A program made the translations under genes and the position numbers. The notes below the pieces were generated by a model, which made no database searches, was not told the origin of the DNA, and saw only the letters and a program-made list of their open reading frames with translations. Positions 24,984-36,000 of a stretch of DNA of 37,074 bases are shown here, one piece after another. Source of the stretch: an uncultured Granulosicoccaceae bacterium (GTDB lineage Bacteria; Pseudomonadota; Gammaproteobacteria; Granulosicoccales; Granulosicoccaceae); the NCBI GenBank assembly GCA_937998875.1, contig CALLBO010000119.1:1-37074 (forward strand), written 5' to 3'. Every line of letters starts with the position of its first letter. The first letter of the stretch is position 1.

Positions 24984-26558
24984 ATGGATACAACAAAACA
25001 AGAGTCTCCCTGCAGGCCAAAGCGCAGGCGGCGCAGAGATAAATCCAAACCTGTTGTGAAGATTCCGCAGATAGATCGCCGTCGACTGGTTAGTCCGTTT
25101 AGTCCGCTAACGCCACTCGATGAAGAACAGCTGGAGTTTGTCCATAGTACCTCGCTACAAATTCTAGAAGAGCAGGGTATAGAAGTACTTGGTGATCTTG
25201 CGCTTGATTTGTTTCGAGCCGCAGGCGCAGATGTTTCCCGTGACGGCCTCGTCAAAATGGATCGTGGTTTAGTGCTGGAAACAATAGCGCATGTGCCAGG
25301 TGACTTTGAGCTTATCGCGAGAAATCCGGAAAATACGATCCACTGCGGAAGCAATGCAATTAATTTCGGCCTTGTTTCCGGTCCGCCTAATGTACATGAC
25401 TGCATCAACGGCAGGCGTGCTGGCACGATTGAGGATTTTAGAAAGCTGATCAAGCTTGGTCAGCATTTTAATGTAATCAGCTTTTTTGGTAATCAGGCGG
25501 TAGCACCCACTGATCTGCCGGTGGGTACACGTCATCTAGATACAACGTATGCAAGTCTAACGTTAAGTGACAAGCCTTTTCTTGCAACCGGAATTGGTGG
25601 TGGGCGTGCGAGGGATGCAGTAGAGCTCTGTGCAATAGCGCACGGGAAAGGTCTTTCGCAGATTAGCGATCAGCCGGTTGTAATGACCAATATTAATATT
25701 AATTCACCGCGCAAGCTCGATGATGCAATGGCTTATGGCGCAATGCAAATGGCTATGCTGGGTCAGGCAGTGGTGGTAACCCCTTTTACATTGATGGGTG
25801 CCATGACCCCGGCAACCCTTGCCGGCGCACTGGCACAGCAAAACGCGGAAGCATTGCTTGGTGTAGCGCTTACACAATTGACCCGTAAGGGTGCGCCAGT
25901 AGTGTATGGCGGATTTACCTCTAACGTTGATATGCGATCAGGTGCCCCGGCATTTGGTACGCCGGAAAATTCAATCGCAAATATTGCCGGTGGTCAGTTG
26001 GCCCGTAGATACGGGCTGCCTTATCGAACCAGTGCCTGCAATGCCTCAAATACTGTTGATGCACAAGCTACCTGGGAGACTCAAATGTCTCTCTGGAGTG
26101 CTGTCATGGGGCATGGCAATCTTATTTATCATGCTGCAGGCTGGCTTGAGGGAGGGCTAGTTGCGTCATTTGAGAAGCTGGTGGTCGATTGCGAGATGCT
26201 GCAACATATGTCTTCGATGTTGCAGCCTTTAAAAATCAATCTGGAAGAAACCGGACTTGAAGCTATGACAGAAGTTGGTCCGGGCGGTCACTTTTTTGGT
26301 TGTGATCACACCATGGCGCGCTATAAAACCGCATTCTATGAACCGTTTTTAAGTGATTGGCAAAACCAGGAAAACTGGCAACTTGCCGGTGCTAAAGATG
26401 CGACAACCCGTGCAACAGAGATCTGGCAGAAAGCCCTGCATGAGTATGAAGCACCGGCGCAGGATAGTACCATTGCAGAAGAGTTGGCTGAATATGTTGA
26501 CCGACGCAAGAGCGAACTTGGCAACAAAGAGCCAGATTTAGTTCCGCGTTCTTTGTAG
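24984..26558 (+). CDS. MttB/MtgB-family methyltransferase, non-pyrrolysine
   Basis: A 524-residue protein of the trimethylamine methyltransferase superfamily. The N-terminal basic stretch PKRRRRRDK is followed by a TIM-barrel core with typical blocks: PLDEEQLEFVHSTSLQILEEQGIEV, FGLVSGPPNVHD, TNININSPRKLDDAM, TPFTLMGAMTPATLAGALA, YGGFTSNVDMRSGAPAFGTPE and GPGGHFFGCDHT. The frame contains no internal TAG, so pyrrolysine is not used, placing it with glycine-betaine-type homologues (MtgB and relatives) that demethylate quaternary amines onto a corrinoid protein. No corrinoid partner is present in the window. The ATG at 24984 has only a weak Shine-Dalgarno. It ends the apparent operon at a hairpin. 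Confidence 0.85.
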   Translation: MDTTKQESPCRPKRRRRRDKSKPVVKIPQIDRRRLVSPFSPLTPLDEEQLEFVHSTSLQILEEQGIEVLGDLALDLFRAAGADVSRDGLVKMDRGLVLETIAHVPGDFELIARNPENTIHCGSNAINFGLVSGPPNVHDCINGRRAGTIEDFRKLIKLGQHFNVISFFGNQAVAPTDLPVGTRHLDTTYASLTLSDKPFLATGIGGGRARDAVELCAIAHGKGLSQISDQPVVMTNININSPRKLDDAMAYGAMQMAMLGQAVVVTPFTLMGAMTPATLAGALAQQNAEALLGVALTQLTRKGAPVVYGGFTSNVDMRSGAPAFGTPENSIANIAGGQLARRYGLPYRTSACNASNTVDAQATWETQMSLWSAVMGHGNLIYHAAGWLEGGLVASFEKLVVDCEMLQHMSSMLQPLKINLEETGLEAMTEVGPGGHFFGCDHTMARYKTAFYEPFLSDWQNQENWQLAGAKDATTRATEIWQKALHEYEAPAQDSTIAEELAEYVDRRKSELGNKEPDLVPRSL

Positions 26559-26581
26559 CAGAATCAAAAACTCGATTCTGC
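26558..26581 (+). terminator. Perfect hairpin overlapping the stop of the MttB-family gene
   Basis: GCAGAATC (26558-26565) pairs with GATTCTGC (26574-26581) over an 8-base loop; the first base is the last base of the TAG stop. No T-run follows. A competing short stem TCTGC/GCAGA (26577-26581/26588-26592) overlaps it. It could end or stabilise the transcript. Confidence 0.45.
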
Positions 26582-27077
26582 ATGTACGCAGAATGTTAAT
26601 CGTAAAACCGTACAGTATTCACTGTTGCGTTTGGTAATTTCAGCTGTGGAACTTTGCATTCGTACTATCAGTCCATTCTTCGTTCGCCAGTTCTTTGGCG
26701 CTGGTGCTTTTTGGGTGACACCGACCAGCTGAGTACCGTTGATCTAACTGCATTTCATTGTTTGAAATGCCGCAACGCATCGTAGTTTTTTACACCTCAT
26801 GTCAAACACGTCCCTCCCTTCAAGCAGTAGTGTTTTCGCGCGCAAGCGAGCGGCAATAAATTTCATGCCATGCTGTTTCGCTGAATTGAAAATTGATTGT
26901 TACGTTCGCACTACCGTAAAGTCACGTGAATGGCATTAACTATGTAATACACATGACTCATGGTTATACCGCACTGCCCGCTATCCCTGCGGATATGGAT
27001 TTGTGCGAGTTGAATAATAATATCAATACTCTCGACGGTTATGTGATGGAAGGACGGCGGGAAGTGAAGGCGAATAA
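26582..27077 (+). other. About 500-bp leader region before the giant repeat protein
   Basis: No convincing gene is present. GCATTTC (26750-26756) and GAAATGC (26764-26770) form a perfect 7-bp stem with a 7-base loop, and a T6 run lies about 15 bases further on (26785-26791), too distant for a classic terminator. A small frame at 26926-27192 overlaps the giant gene and looks fortuitous. GAAGG about 8 bases before 27078 is the ribosome binding site of the giant gene. A long 5' region is common before large surface-protein genes, but no known riboswitch was recognised. Confidence 0.45.
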
Positions 27078-30000
27078 ATGCGATCTACCAAAAAGAATAA
27101 TAGCAACACCGCAAAAGCTATTTCTTTACAAGCACTTGAACAACGTTTTCTACTTGACGGGGCAGTCCTTAGTACAACTGCAGACGCATTAAACTTCGAG
27201 TCAAGAGACAGCTACTTTGATGATGCGCTGCAAGTTTTGCCTGTCAGCAAGTCGTCGGAAGATCGAAATGAAATTTCTCCAGTCGACACCTCTGCTGATA
27301 TAGCTGACGGTAATCCATCTGAAGTGGTGTTTATAGACAGTGCGGTTGTTGTTCAAAAAAATGCTGATATCGAAGATATCCTGAATACTGTTGATCCGTC
27401 AGTTCCTGTTTACTTTATAGGTTCCTACGCCGACGGCTTGCCGCAAATCAGTGCGATACTGGCACAGTTTGAAAATGTTGAAGCCGTGCATATCATCTCA
27501 CATGGTGATCAGGGCAGGCTGGAGCTCGGCTCAGGTGTTTTAGACAGCCAGAGCATGCTAACTCAGTACGTTGATGAACTGACTTCTATAAGAGAGTCAC
27601 TTTCAGATAACGGCGATATTCTTTTATATGGTTGTGATTTTTCTGCTGGAGCGAAGGGCGAAGCAGCGGCGGCTTTATTGTCAGAGCTAACGGGTGCAGA
27701 CATTGCGGCCTCCGTTGATGATACTGGTAGTGAGGCCAAAGGTGGTGACTGGGATTTAGAATTTAAAACCGGTATCGTAGAAAGCCGGACCATTCGGGCT
27801 GTAAACTTTAGTGGAATTCTAGCTGACTTAGACGGTGACAACGTTGATGATGTTGATGACCTCGACGATGACAACGACGGTATCCCTGACAGTGAAGAAG
27901 GTTTTTCAGTTACTACAGAAACCGTGGATCTTTCGGGCTATACAGGGGGTTCTTTAAGTCAAACGTTTTCGGTTAGTACCGATATAGATGTTAGATTCAC
28001 GATTACGTCGACCAACGGAAACTTCATTTCTGTCGGGGGGGTTACTGCTCCGTTTTTTGATGTAGCCGCAACAGGATTCGCCGGCGCGATTGATGACTTA
28101 GGTATTGTATTTGATCCGCCTAACGGTGCGCCGTCCCCAGTCACGATTACTGCAGAATTCTTCGAATCCGGCACAACCAACCCCGTCACAATCAACGGGC
28201 TTTCAACTGAAATCAGTGACATCGACGCCAGTAACCCGTCCAATCCTTCAACCGGACGCCGCGACAGAGTTACTGTGAATGGATTCCAGGGTGGGGCGGT
28301 TCAGGCTGTATCCATGGCTCTGGTTGACCCCGTTAATGCTACTTTGTCGGTCGCTGGAAATGTGGCCACAGCGTTGAACGACGATACAGCAATAAGTAAC
28401 AATGACGACGATGGCTCGATCACGGTAAGTACCGGACCGATCGACAGATTGGTCATCAGCTACGACGAAATCACCGGAACGACGAATCCTGCTCCGCGTG
28501 GAATCGGTGTGCTGGGTAGTTTCTCCGTCGATGTGCCGGTCGGACGAGATACTGATGGCGATGGTATACCGGACCACCGTGACCTGGATAGTGACAACGA
28601 CGGAATCAGTGATCTGATCGAAAGTGGGGCTGATACGTCGTTAGTGGACACTGATGGTAATGGTGTTTATGACGGGGTGGTGGATCCATTAACCGGAGTT
28701 CCAACTGCTGCTAACGGTGGTGCCGGTGTTACTGTGATCGATTCTGACAGCGACGGTCTTGACGACTACCTCGATCTGGATAGTGACAACGACGGCATAG
28801 CGGATGCAGTCGAAGCTCAGCCGACAGCAGGCTACACATCACCCGCCATTGGAAGTGACGCAGACGATGATGGTGTTGTCGATACCTTTGATGATAACTC
28901 AGGTAGTCATGGTGGGGCGTTCACTGTTCCGGAAGATACAGATGGTGATGGAACGCCTGATTATCTGGATAGTGACAGCGATAACGATGGTGCTGATGAT
29001 ACAAGCGAAAGTGGTCTGACCCCTGGTGCTGACAATGACGGTGATGGAATCGCTGACAACGTAGCTCCAAATAGTTATGACGATACTGATGGGGTTATCA
29101 GCACACCCGCCAGCGATCTTGATAACGAATACGGTGATACCAGTGAAATAGGATATCGCGAGGTATTGGCGGATCTAGTAACAGTAAAAACGCTGGCCAG
29201 TGGTGATAGCACACCGGAAGAAGGTGACACTGTTACGTTCGAGATCGAAGTAGATAACAATGGTGGTGCTACTGCTACGAATGTATCGCTGACTGATCTG
29301 TTACCCGCGGGATTAACAGCGACGGTGAACAACGGCACAGTCAGTCAGGGTTCTTACGCTGCAGGAACAGGCGTCTGGAGTATAGGTACACTTGCGAATG
29401 GTGGAACCGCCACGCTGACACTGGAGGGTACAGTAAACGTTGGTCAGGGTGGTAATACAATCAACAACATCACAACGGCGGCAAGTGGGGATCAAACCGA
29501 TCTGACTACAGCAGGTGATGATCTGGTTGAGGCGGTTGATGTTGAAGATGACGCCAATCTGGTAACCGTAAAGGCGCTTGCCAGTGGTGACAGCACACCT
29601 GAAGAAGGTGATACTGTTACTTTCGAAATCGAAGTTGAGAATAACGGTGCTGCACAGGCAACGAATGTATCGCTGACTGATCTTTTACCATCAGGTCTGA
29701 CGGCAACTGCTAACAATGGAACAGTAAGTCAGGGAACTTACAATACTGGAAGCGGTGTTTGGAGCATCGGTACATTGTCCAATGGTGCAACAGCGACACT
29801 GACGCTGGAAGGTACTGTAAACGTTGGTCAGAGCGGTAATACGATCAACAACATCACCACAGCAGCAAGTGGAGATCAGCCAGATCCTACGACCGCAGGT
29901 GATGATCTGGCTGAAGCGGTAGATGTTGAAGATGACGCCAACCTGGTAACCGTTAAGACACTTGCCAGCGGTGACAGCACACCGGAAGAAGGCGACACAG

Positions 30001-33000
30001 TTACGTTCGAGATCGAAGTGGACAACAACGGTGCTGCACAGGCCACCAATGTTTCCCTGACTGATCTGTTACCTGCGGGTCTAACAGTAACTGCGAACAA
30101 CGGTTCAGTAAGCCAGGGTAGCTACAATTCGAGCACTGGTGTCTGGAATATCGGTACATTGGCTGATGGCGCAACTGCGACACTGACACTGGAAGGAACA
30201 GTAAATGTTGGTCAGGGTGGTAATACCATCAACAACATCACCACAGCAGCAAGTGGAGATCAAACCGATCCGACTACAGCAGGTGATGATCTGACGGAAG
30301 CGGTAGATGTTGAGGACGATGCCAATCTGGTAACAGTGAAGACACTTGCCAGCGGTGACAGTTCGCCTGAAGAAGGGGACACGGTTACGTTCCAGATCGA
30401 AGTGGATAACAACGGTGCTGCTCAATCAACGAATGTATCACTCACGGATCTGTTGCCTGCAGGTCTAACAGCAACAGCGAACAATGGCACAGTAAGTCAG
30501 GGTAGCTACAATTCGGGCACTGGTGTCTGGAATATCGGTACATTGGTCGATGGAGCAACAGCGACACTGACACTGGAAGGAACAGTAAATGTTGGTCAGG
30601 GTGGTAATACCATCAATAACATCACCACGGCTGCAAGTGGAGATCAGACTGATCCGACTACGGCAGGCGATGATCTGGCTGAAGCGGTAGATGTTGAAGA
30701 TGACGCCAATCTGGTAACAGTGAAGACACTTGCCAGTGGTGACAGCACGCCAGAAGAAGGGGACACGGTTACCTTCGAAATCGAAGTGGACAATAACGGT
30801 GCTGCACAGGCAACGAATGTATCGCTGACTGATCTGTTGCCTGCAGGTTTAACAGCCACGGCGAACAATGGCACAGTAAGTCAGGGAACTTACAATGCAG
30901 GAAGTGGTGTCTGGACCATCGGGACATTGGTTGATGGCGCAACTGCGACACTGACACTGGAAGGAACAGTAAATGTTGGTCAGGGTGGTAATACCATCAA
31001 CAACATCACCGCGGCCGCAAGTGGAGATCAAACCGATCCGACTACAGCAGGTGATGATCTGACGGAAGCGGTAGATGTTGAGGACGATGCTAATCTCGTC
31101 ACGGTGAAGACACTTGCCAGTGGTGACAGCACACCTGAAGAAGGTGACACGGTTACCTTTGAAATAGAAGTGGACAACAACGGTGCTGCACAGGCAACGA
31201 ATGTTTCACTGACCGATCTGTTACCTGCGGGTTTGACAGCAACAGCGAACAACGGTTCAGTAAGCCAGGGTAGCTACAATTCGGGCACTGGTGTCTGGAA
31301 TATCGGTACATTGGTCGATGGAGCAACTGCGACACTGACACTGGAAGGAACAGTAAATGTTGGTCAGGGTGGTAATACCATCAACAACATCACCACAGCA
31401 GCAAGTGGAGATCAAACCGATCCGACTACAGCAGGCGATGATCTGGCTGAAGCGGTAGATGTTGAAGATGATGCCAATCTGGTAACAGTGAAGACACTTG
31501 CCAGCGGTGACAGCACCCCGGCAGAGGGAGACACAGTCACCTTCCAGATTGAAGTGGATAACAACGGTGCTGCACAGGCAACGAATGTATCGCTGACTGA
31601 TCTGTTGCCTGCAGGTTTAACAGCCACGGCGAACAATGGCTCGGTAAGTCAGGGTTCGTACGATGCGGGTACTGGAGTGTGGACGGTTGGCACACTGGCT
31701 AACGGTGGCACAGCCACTCTGACACTCGAAGGAACAGTAGATGTTGGTGAGGGTGGCAACACCATCAACAATATCACGACGGCGGCGGCAGGAGATCAGC
31801 CTGATTCGTCGACAGCCGGTGATGATCTGGTTGAAGTGGTAGATGTTGAAGACGATGCCAATCTGGTCACCGTAAAGTCACTTGCCAGCGGAGATAGCAC
31901 ACCGGAAGAAGGTGATACGGTCACGTTTGAAATAGAAGTGGACAACAATGGTGCTGCACAGGCAACGAATGTTTCATTAACGGATCTTTTGCCATCTGGT
32001 CTAACAGCAACTGCTAACAACGGTTCAGTAAGCCAGGGTAGCTACAATGCAGGTACTGGTGTCTGGAACATCGGTACATTGGCTGTTGGTGGAAGCGCCA
32101 CGCTAACATTGGAAGGTACCGTAGATATTGGTGAAGGTGGCAATACCATCAATAACATCACTACAGCAGCAAGTGGGGATCAGACTGATCCGACTACGGC
32201 AGGCGATGATCTGGCTGAAGCGGTAGATGTTGAAGATGACGCCAATCTGGTAACAGTGAAGACACTTGCCAGCGGTGACAGCACACCGGAAGAAGGTGAT
32301 ACGGTTACGTTTGAAATCGAAGTTGACAACAACGGTGCTGCACAGGCAACGAATGTTTCACTGACCGACCTGTTGCCAGCGGGTTTAACGGCGACAGCGA
32401 ACAATGGCGCGGTAAGTCAGGGTAGTTACAATGCCGCCACTGGTGTCTGGAGTATAGGCACGCTGGCAGATGGTGGAAGTGCCACGCTAACACTGGAAGG
32501 CACAGTAGATGTGGGTGAAGGTGGCAACATCATCAATAACATCACCACAGCAGCAAGTGGAGATCAGCCTGATCCAACGACAGCAGGTGATGATCTGGCC
32601 GAAGCCGTAGATGTTGGGGGTGACGCCAACCTTGTAACAGTGAAGACACTTGCAAGCGGAGACAGCTCACCTGAAGAAGGTGACACGGTTATCTTCGAGA
32701 TCGAAGTGGACAATAACGGTGCTGCGCAGGCAACAAACGTTTCACTAACGGATCTATTACCGTCAGGTTTGACAGCGACTGCTAACAACGGCTCAGTAAG
32801 TCAGGGTAGTTACAATGCCGCCACCGGAGTCTGGAGTATCGGTACATTAGCCGATGGTGGAACCGCCACTCTGACGCTTGAAGGAACAGTGAATGTTGGT
32901 GAGGGTGGCAACACAATCAACAACATCACAACTGCGGCAACTGCAGATCAGCCCGATCCAACGACAGCAGGCGATGATCTGGCTGAAGCGGTTAACGTTG

Positions 33001-36000
33001 ATGACGATGCCAATCTGGTCACTGTAAAGACACTTGCCAGTGGAGACAGCACACCGGCAGAGGGAGACACTGTCACATTCCAGATTGAAGTGGATAACAA
33101 CGGTGCTGCACAGGCAACGAATGTATCGCTGACTGATCTTTTACCGTCAGGCCTTACAGCCACTGCTAACAACGGTTCAGTAAGTCAGGGTTCGTATGAT
33201 GCAGGTACTGGCGTCTGGACAGTCGGCACAGTGGCCGACGGTGGAAGCGCAACACTGACGCTGGAAGGAACAGTAGATGTTGGTGAGGGTGGCAACACGA
33301 TCAACAACATCACCACTGCAGCAACAGGAGATCAACCTGATCCAACGACAGCAGGCGATGATCTGGCTGAAGCCGTAGATGTTGATGATAGTGCGGATCT
33401 GGTCACCGTAAAGACACTTGCGAGCGGTGATAGCACGCCAGAAGAAGGTGACACGGTTACCTTCGAGATAGCAGTTGACAATAACGGTGCTGCGCAAGCA
33501 ACTAATGTTTCATTGACTGATCTTTTACCGTCCGGTTTGACAGCGACGGCGAACAATGGCTCAGTGAGCCAGGGTTCGTATGATGCAGGAAGCGGTGTCT
33601 GGAACATCGGTACATTGGCTGATGGTGCAACCGCGCTACTGACACTGGAAGGCACAGTAGATGTTGGTGAGGGTGGTAATACCATCAACAACATCACCAC
33701 AGCAGCAAGCGGGGATCAGCCTGATCCGTCAACAGTGGGTGATGATCTGGCTGAAGCGGTAGACGTTGATGACGATGCCAATCTGGTCACTGTAAAGACA
33801 CTTGCCAGTGGAGATAGCACACCAGCAGAGGGTGATACAGTCACCTTTCAGATCGAAGTGGATAACAACGGTGCTGCACAGGCAACCAACGTATCGCTGA
33901 CTGATCTGTTGCCGTCGGGCTTAACAGCCACGGCGAACAACGGAACAGTGAGCCAGGGTAGCTACGATGCCGGCACTGGCGTCTGGACGATCGGAACACT
34001 CTCAGTTGGCAGCAACGCTACGCTAACGCTGGAAGGTATTCTCGATGCGGGCCAGGGTGGCAATACCATTCTGAATGTCACCACAGCTGCCAGTGGCGAT
34101 CAGCCAGACCCGACTGCGCTTGGGGATGATCTGACCGAAGCGGTTGGTGCAGATGATAACGCTGATCTGGTAACAGTGAAAACGCTTGCCAGTGGTGACA
34201 GCACACCGGCAGAAGGTGACACTGTCACGTTCGAGATAGCAGTTAACAACAACGGCGCTGCACAGGCAACGAATGTATCACTGACTGATCTTTTACCGTC
34301 AGGCCTTACAGCCACTGCTAACAACGGTTCGGTAAGTCAGGGTTCGTATGATGCAGGTACTGGCGTCTGGACAGTCGGCACAGTGGCCGACGGTGGAAGC
34401 GCAACACTGACGCTGGAAGGAACAGTAGATGTTGGTGAGGGTGGCAACACGATCAACAATATCACGACGGCGGCAGCGGGTGATCAACCTGATCCCTCAA
34501 CAGCAAGTGATGACCTTGCTGAATCAGTTGTCGTCGATGATGATGCAGATCTGGTCACTGTAAAGTCGCTTGCCAGCGGTGATAGCACGCCGGAAGAAGG
34601 CGACACGGTTACGTTCCAGATCGAAGTGAATAACAACGGAGCTGCACGGGCAACGAATGTATCACTGACCGATCTGTTACCGTCCGGTTTAACAGCGACA
34701 GCCAACAACGGAATAGTAAGTCAGGGCACGTATAACGCAGGAAATGGTGTCTGGAGCATCGGTACATTGGCTGATGGTGCAACCGCGCTACTGACACTGG
34801 AAGGCACAGTAGATGTTGGCGAGGGTGGTAACACCATCAATAACATCACGACGGCAGCTGCGGGTGATCAACCCGACCCATCGACAACAGGTGATGATCT
34901 GGCTGAGGCGGTTGACGTTGATGATGAAGCCAATCTGGTCACTGTAAAGACGCTTGCCAGCGGTGACAGCACGCCGGCAGAGGGTGATACAGTCACATTC
35001 CAGATCGAAGTGGATAACAACGGAGCCGCACAGGCAACCAATGTCTCACTGACTGATCTTTTACCGTCGGGACTGACAGCGACTGCTAACAACGGCACCG
35101 TGAGCCAGGGCAGCTACGATGCAGGTACCGGTGTCTGGACAATCGGAACTCTCTCTATCCGTAGCAACGCTACGCTAACGCTGGAGGGTATTCTCGATGC
35201 GGGCCAGGGTGGTAATACCATTCTGAATATCACCACAGCTGCCAGTGGCGATCAGCCTGATCCCACCACGCTGGGGGATGACCTGACCGAAGCGGTTGGT
35301 GCAGATGATAATGCTGATCTGGTAACAGTAAAAACGCTTGCCAGTGGGGACAGCACACCTGAAGAAGGCGATACGGTTACGTTCCAAATCGAAGTAGACA
35401 ACAACGGTGCCGCGCAGGCAACGAATGTATCACTGACTGATCTGTTGCCAGCAGGCTTAACAGCAACTGCGAACAACGGCGCAGTAAGTCAGGGTTCATA
35501 TGATGCCGGCACCGGAGTCTGGACAGTCGGTACGCTGGCCAATGGTGGAAGCGCAACACTGACACTGGAAGGTACAGTAGATGTTGGTGAGGGTGGTAAT
35601 ACCATCAACAACATCACCACAGCAGCAAGCGGGGATCAGCCTGATCCAAGTACGGCAGGTGATGATCTGGCTGAAGCGGTAGACGTTGATGAGGATGCCA
35701 ATCTGGTCACTGTAAAGACACTTGCCAGTAGAGATAGCACACCAGCAGAGGGTGATACAGTCACCTTTCAGATCGAAGTGGATAACAACGGTGCTGCGAT
35801 GGCATCCAATGTATCACTGACTGATCTGTTGCCAGCAGGTTTAACTGCGACAGTGAACAACGGCGCAGTAAGTCAGGGTTCATATGATGCCGGCACTGGA
35901 GTCTGGACAGTCGGCACACTGGCCAATGGTGGAAGCGCAACACTGACACTGGAAGGTACAGTAGATGTGGGTGAGGGTGGCAACACCATCAACAACATCA

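Noticed and set aside
24984..26558. Pyrrolysine-containing MttB
   Set aside because: The frame has no internal TAG, so it belongs to the non-pyrrolysine branch.
26926..27192. An 88-codon plus-strand frame before and into the giant gene
   Set aside because: It overlaps the giant gene by more than 100 bases in another frame, has no recognisable features and no good ribosome binding site.
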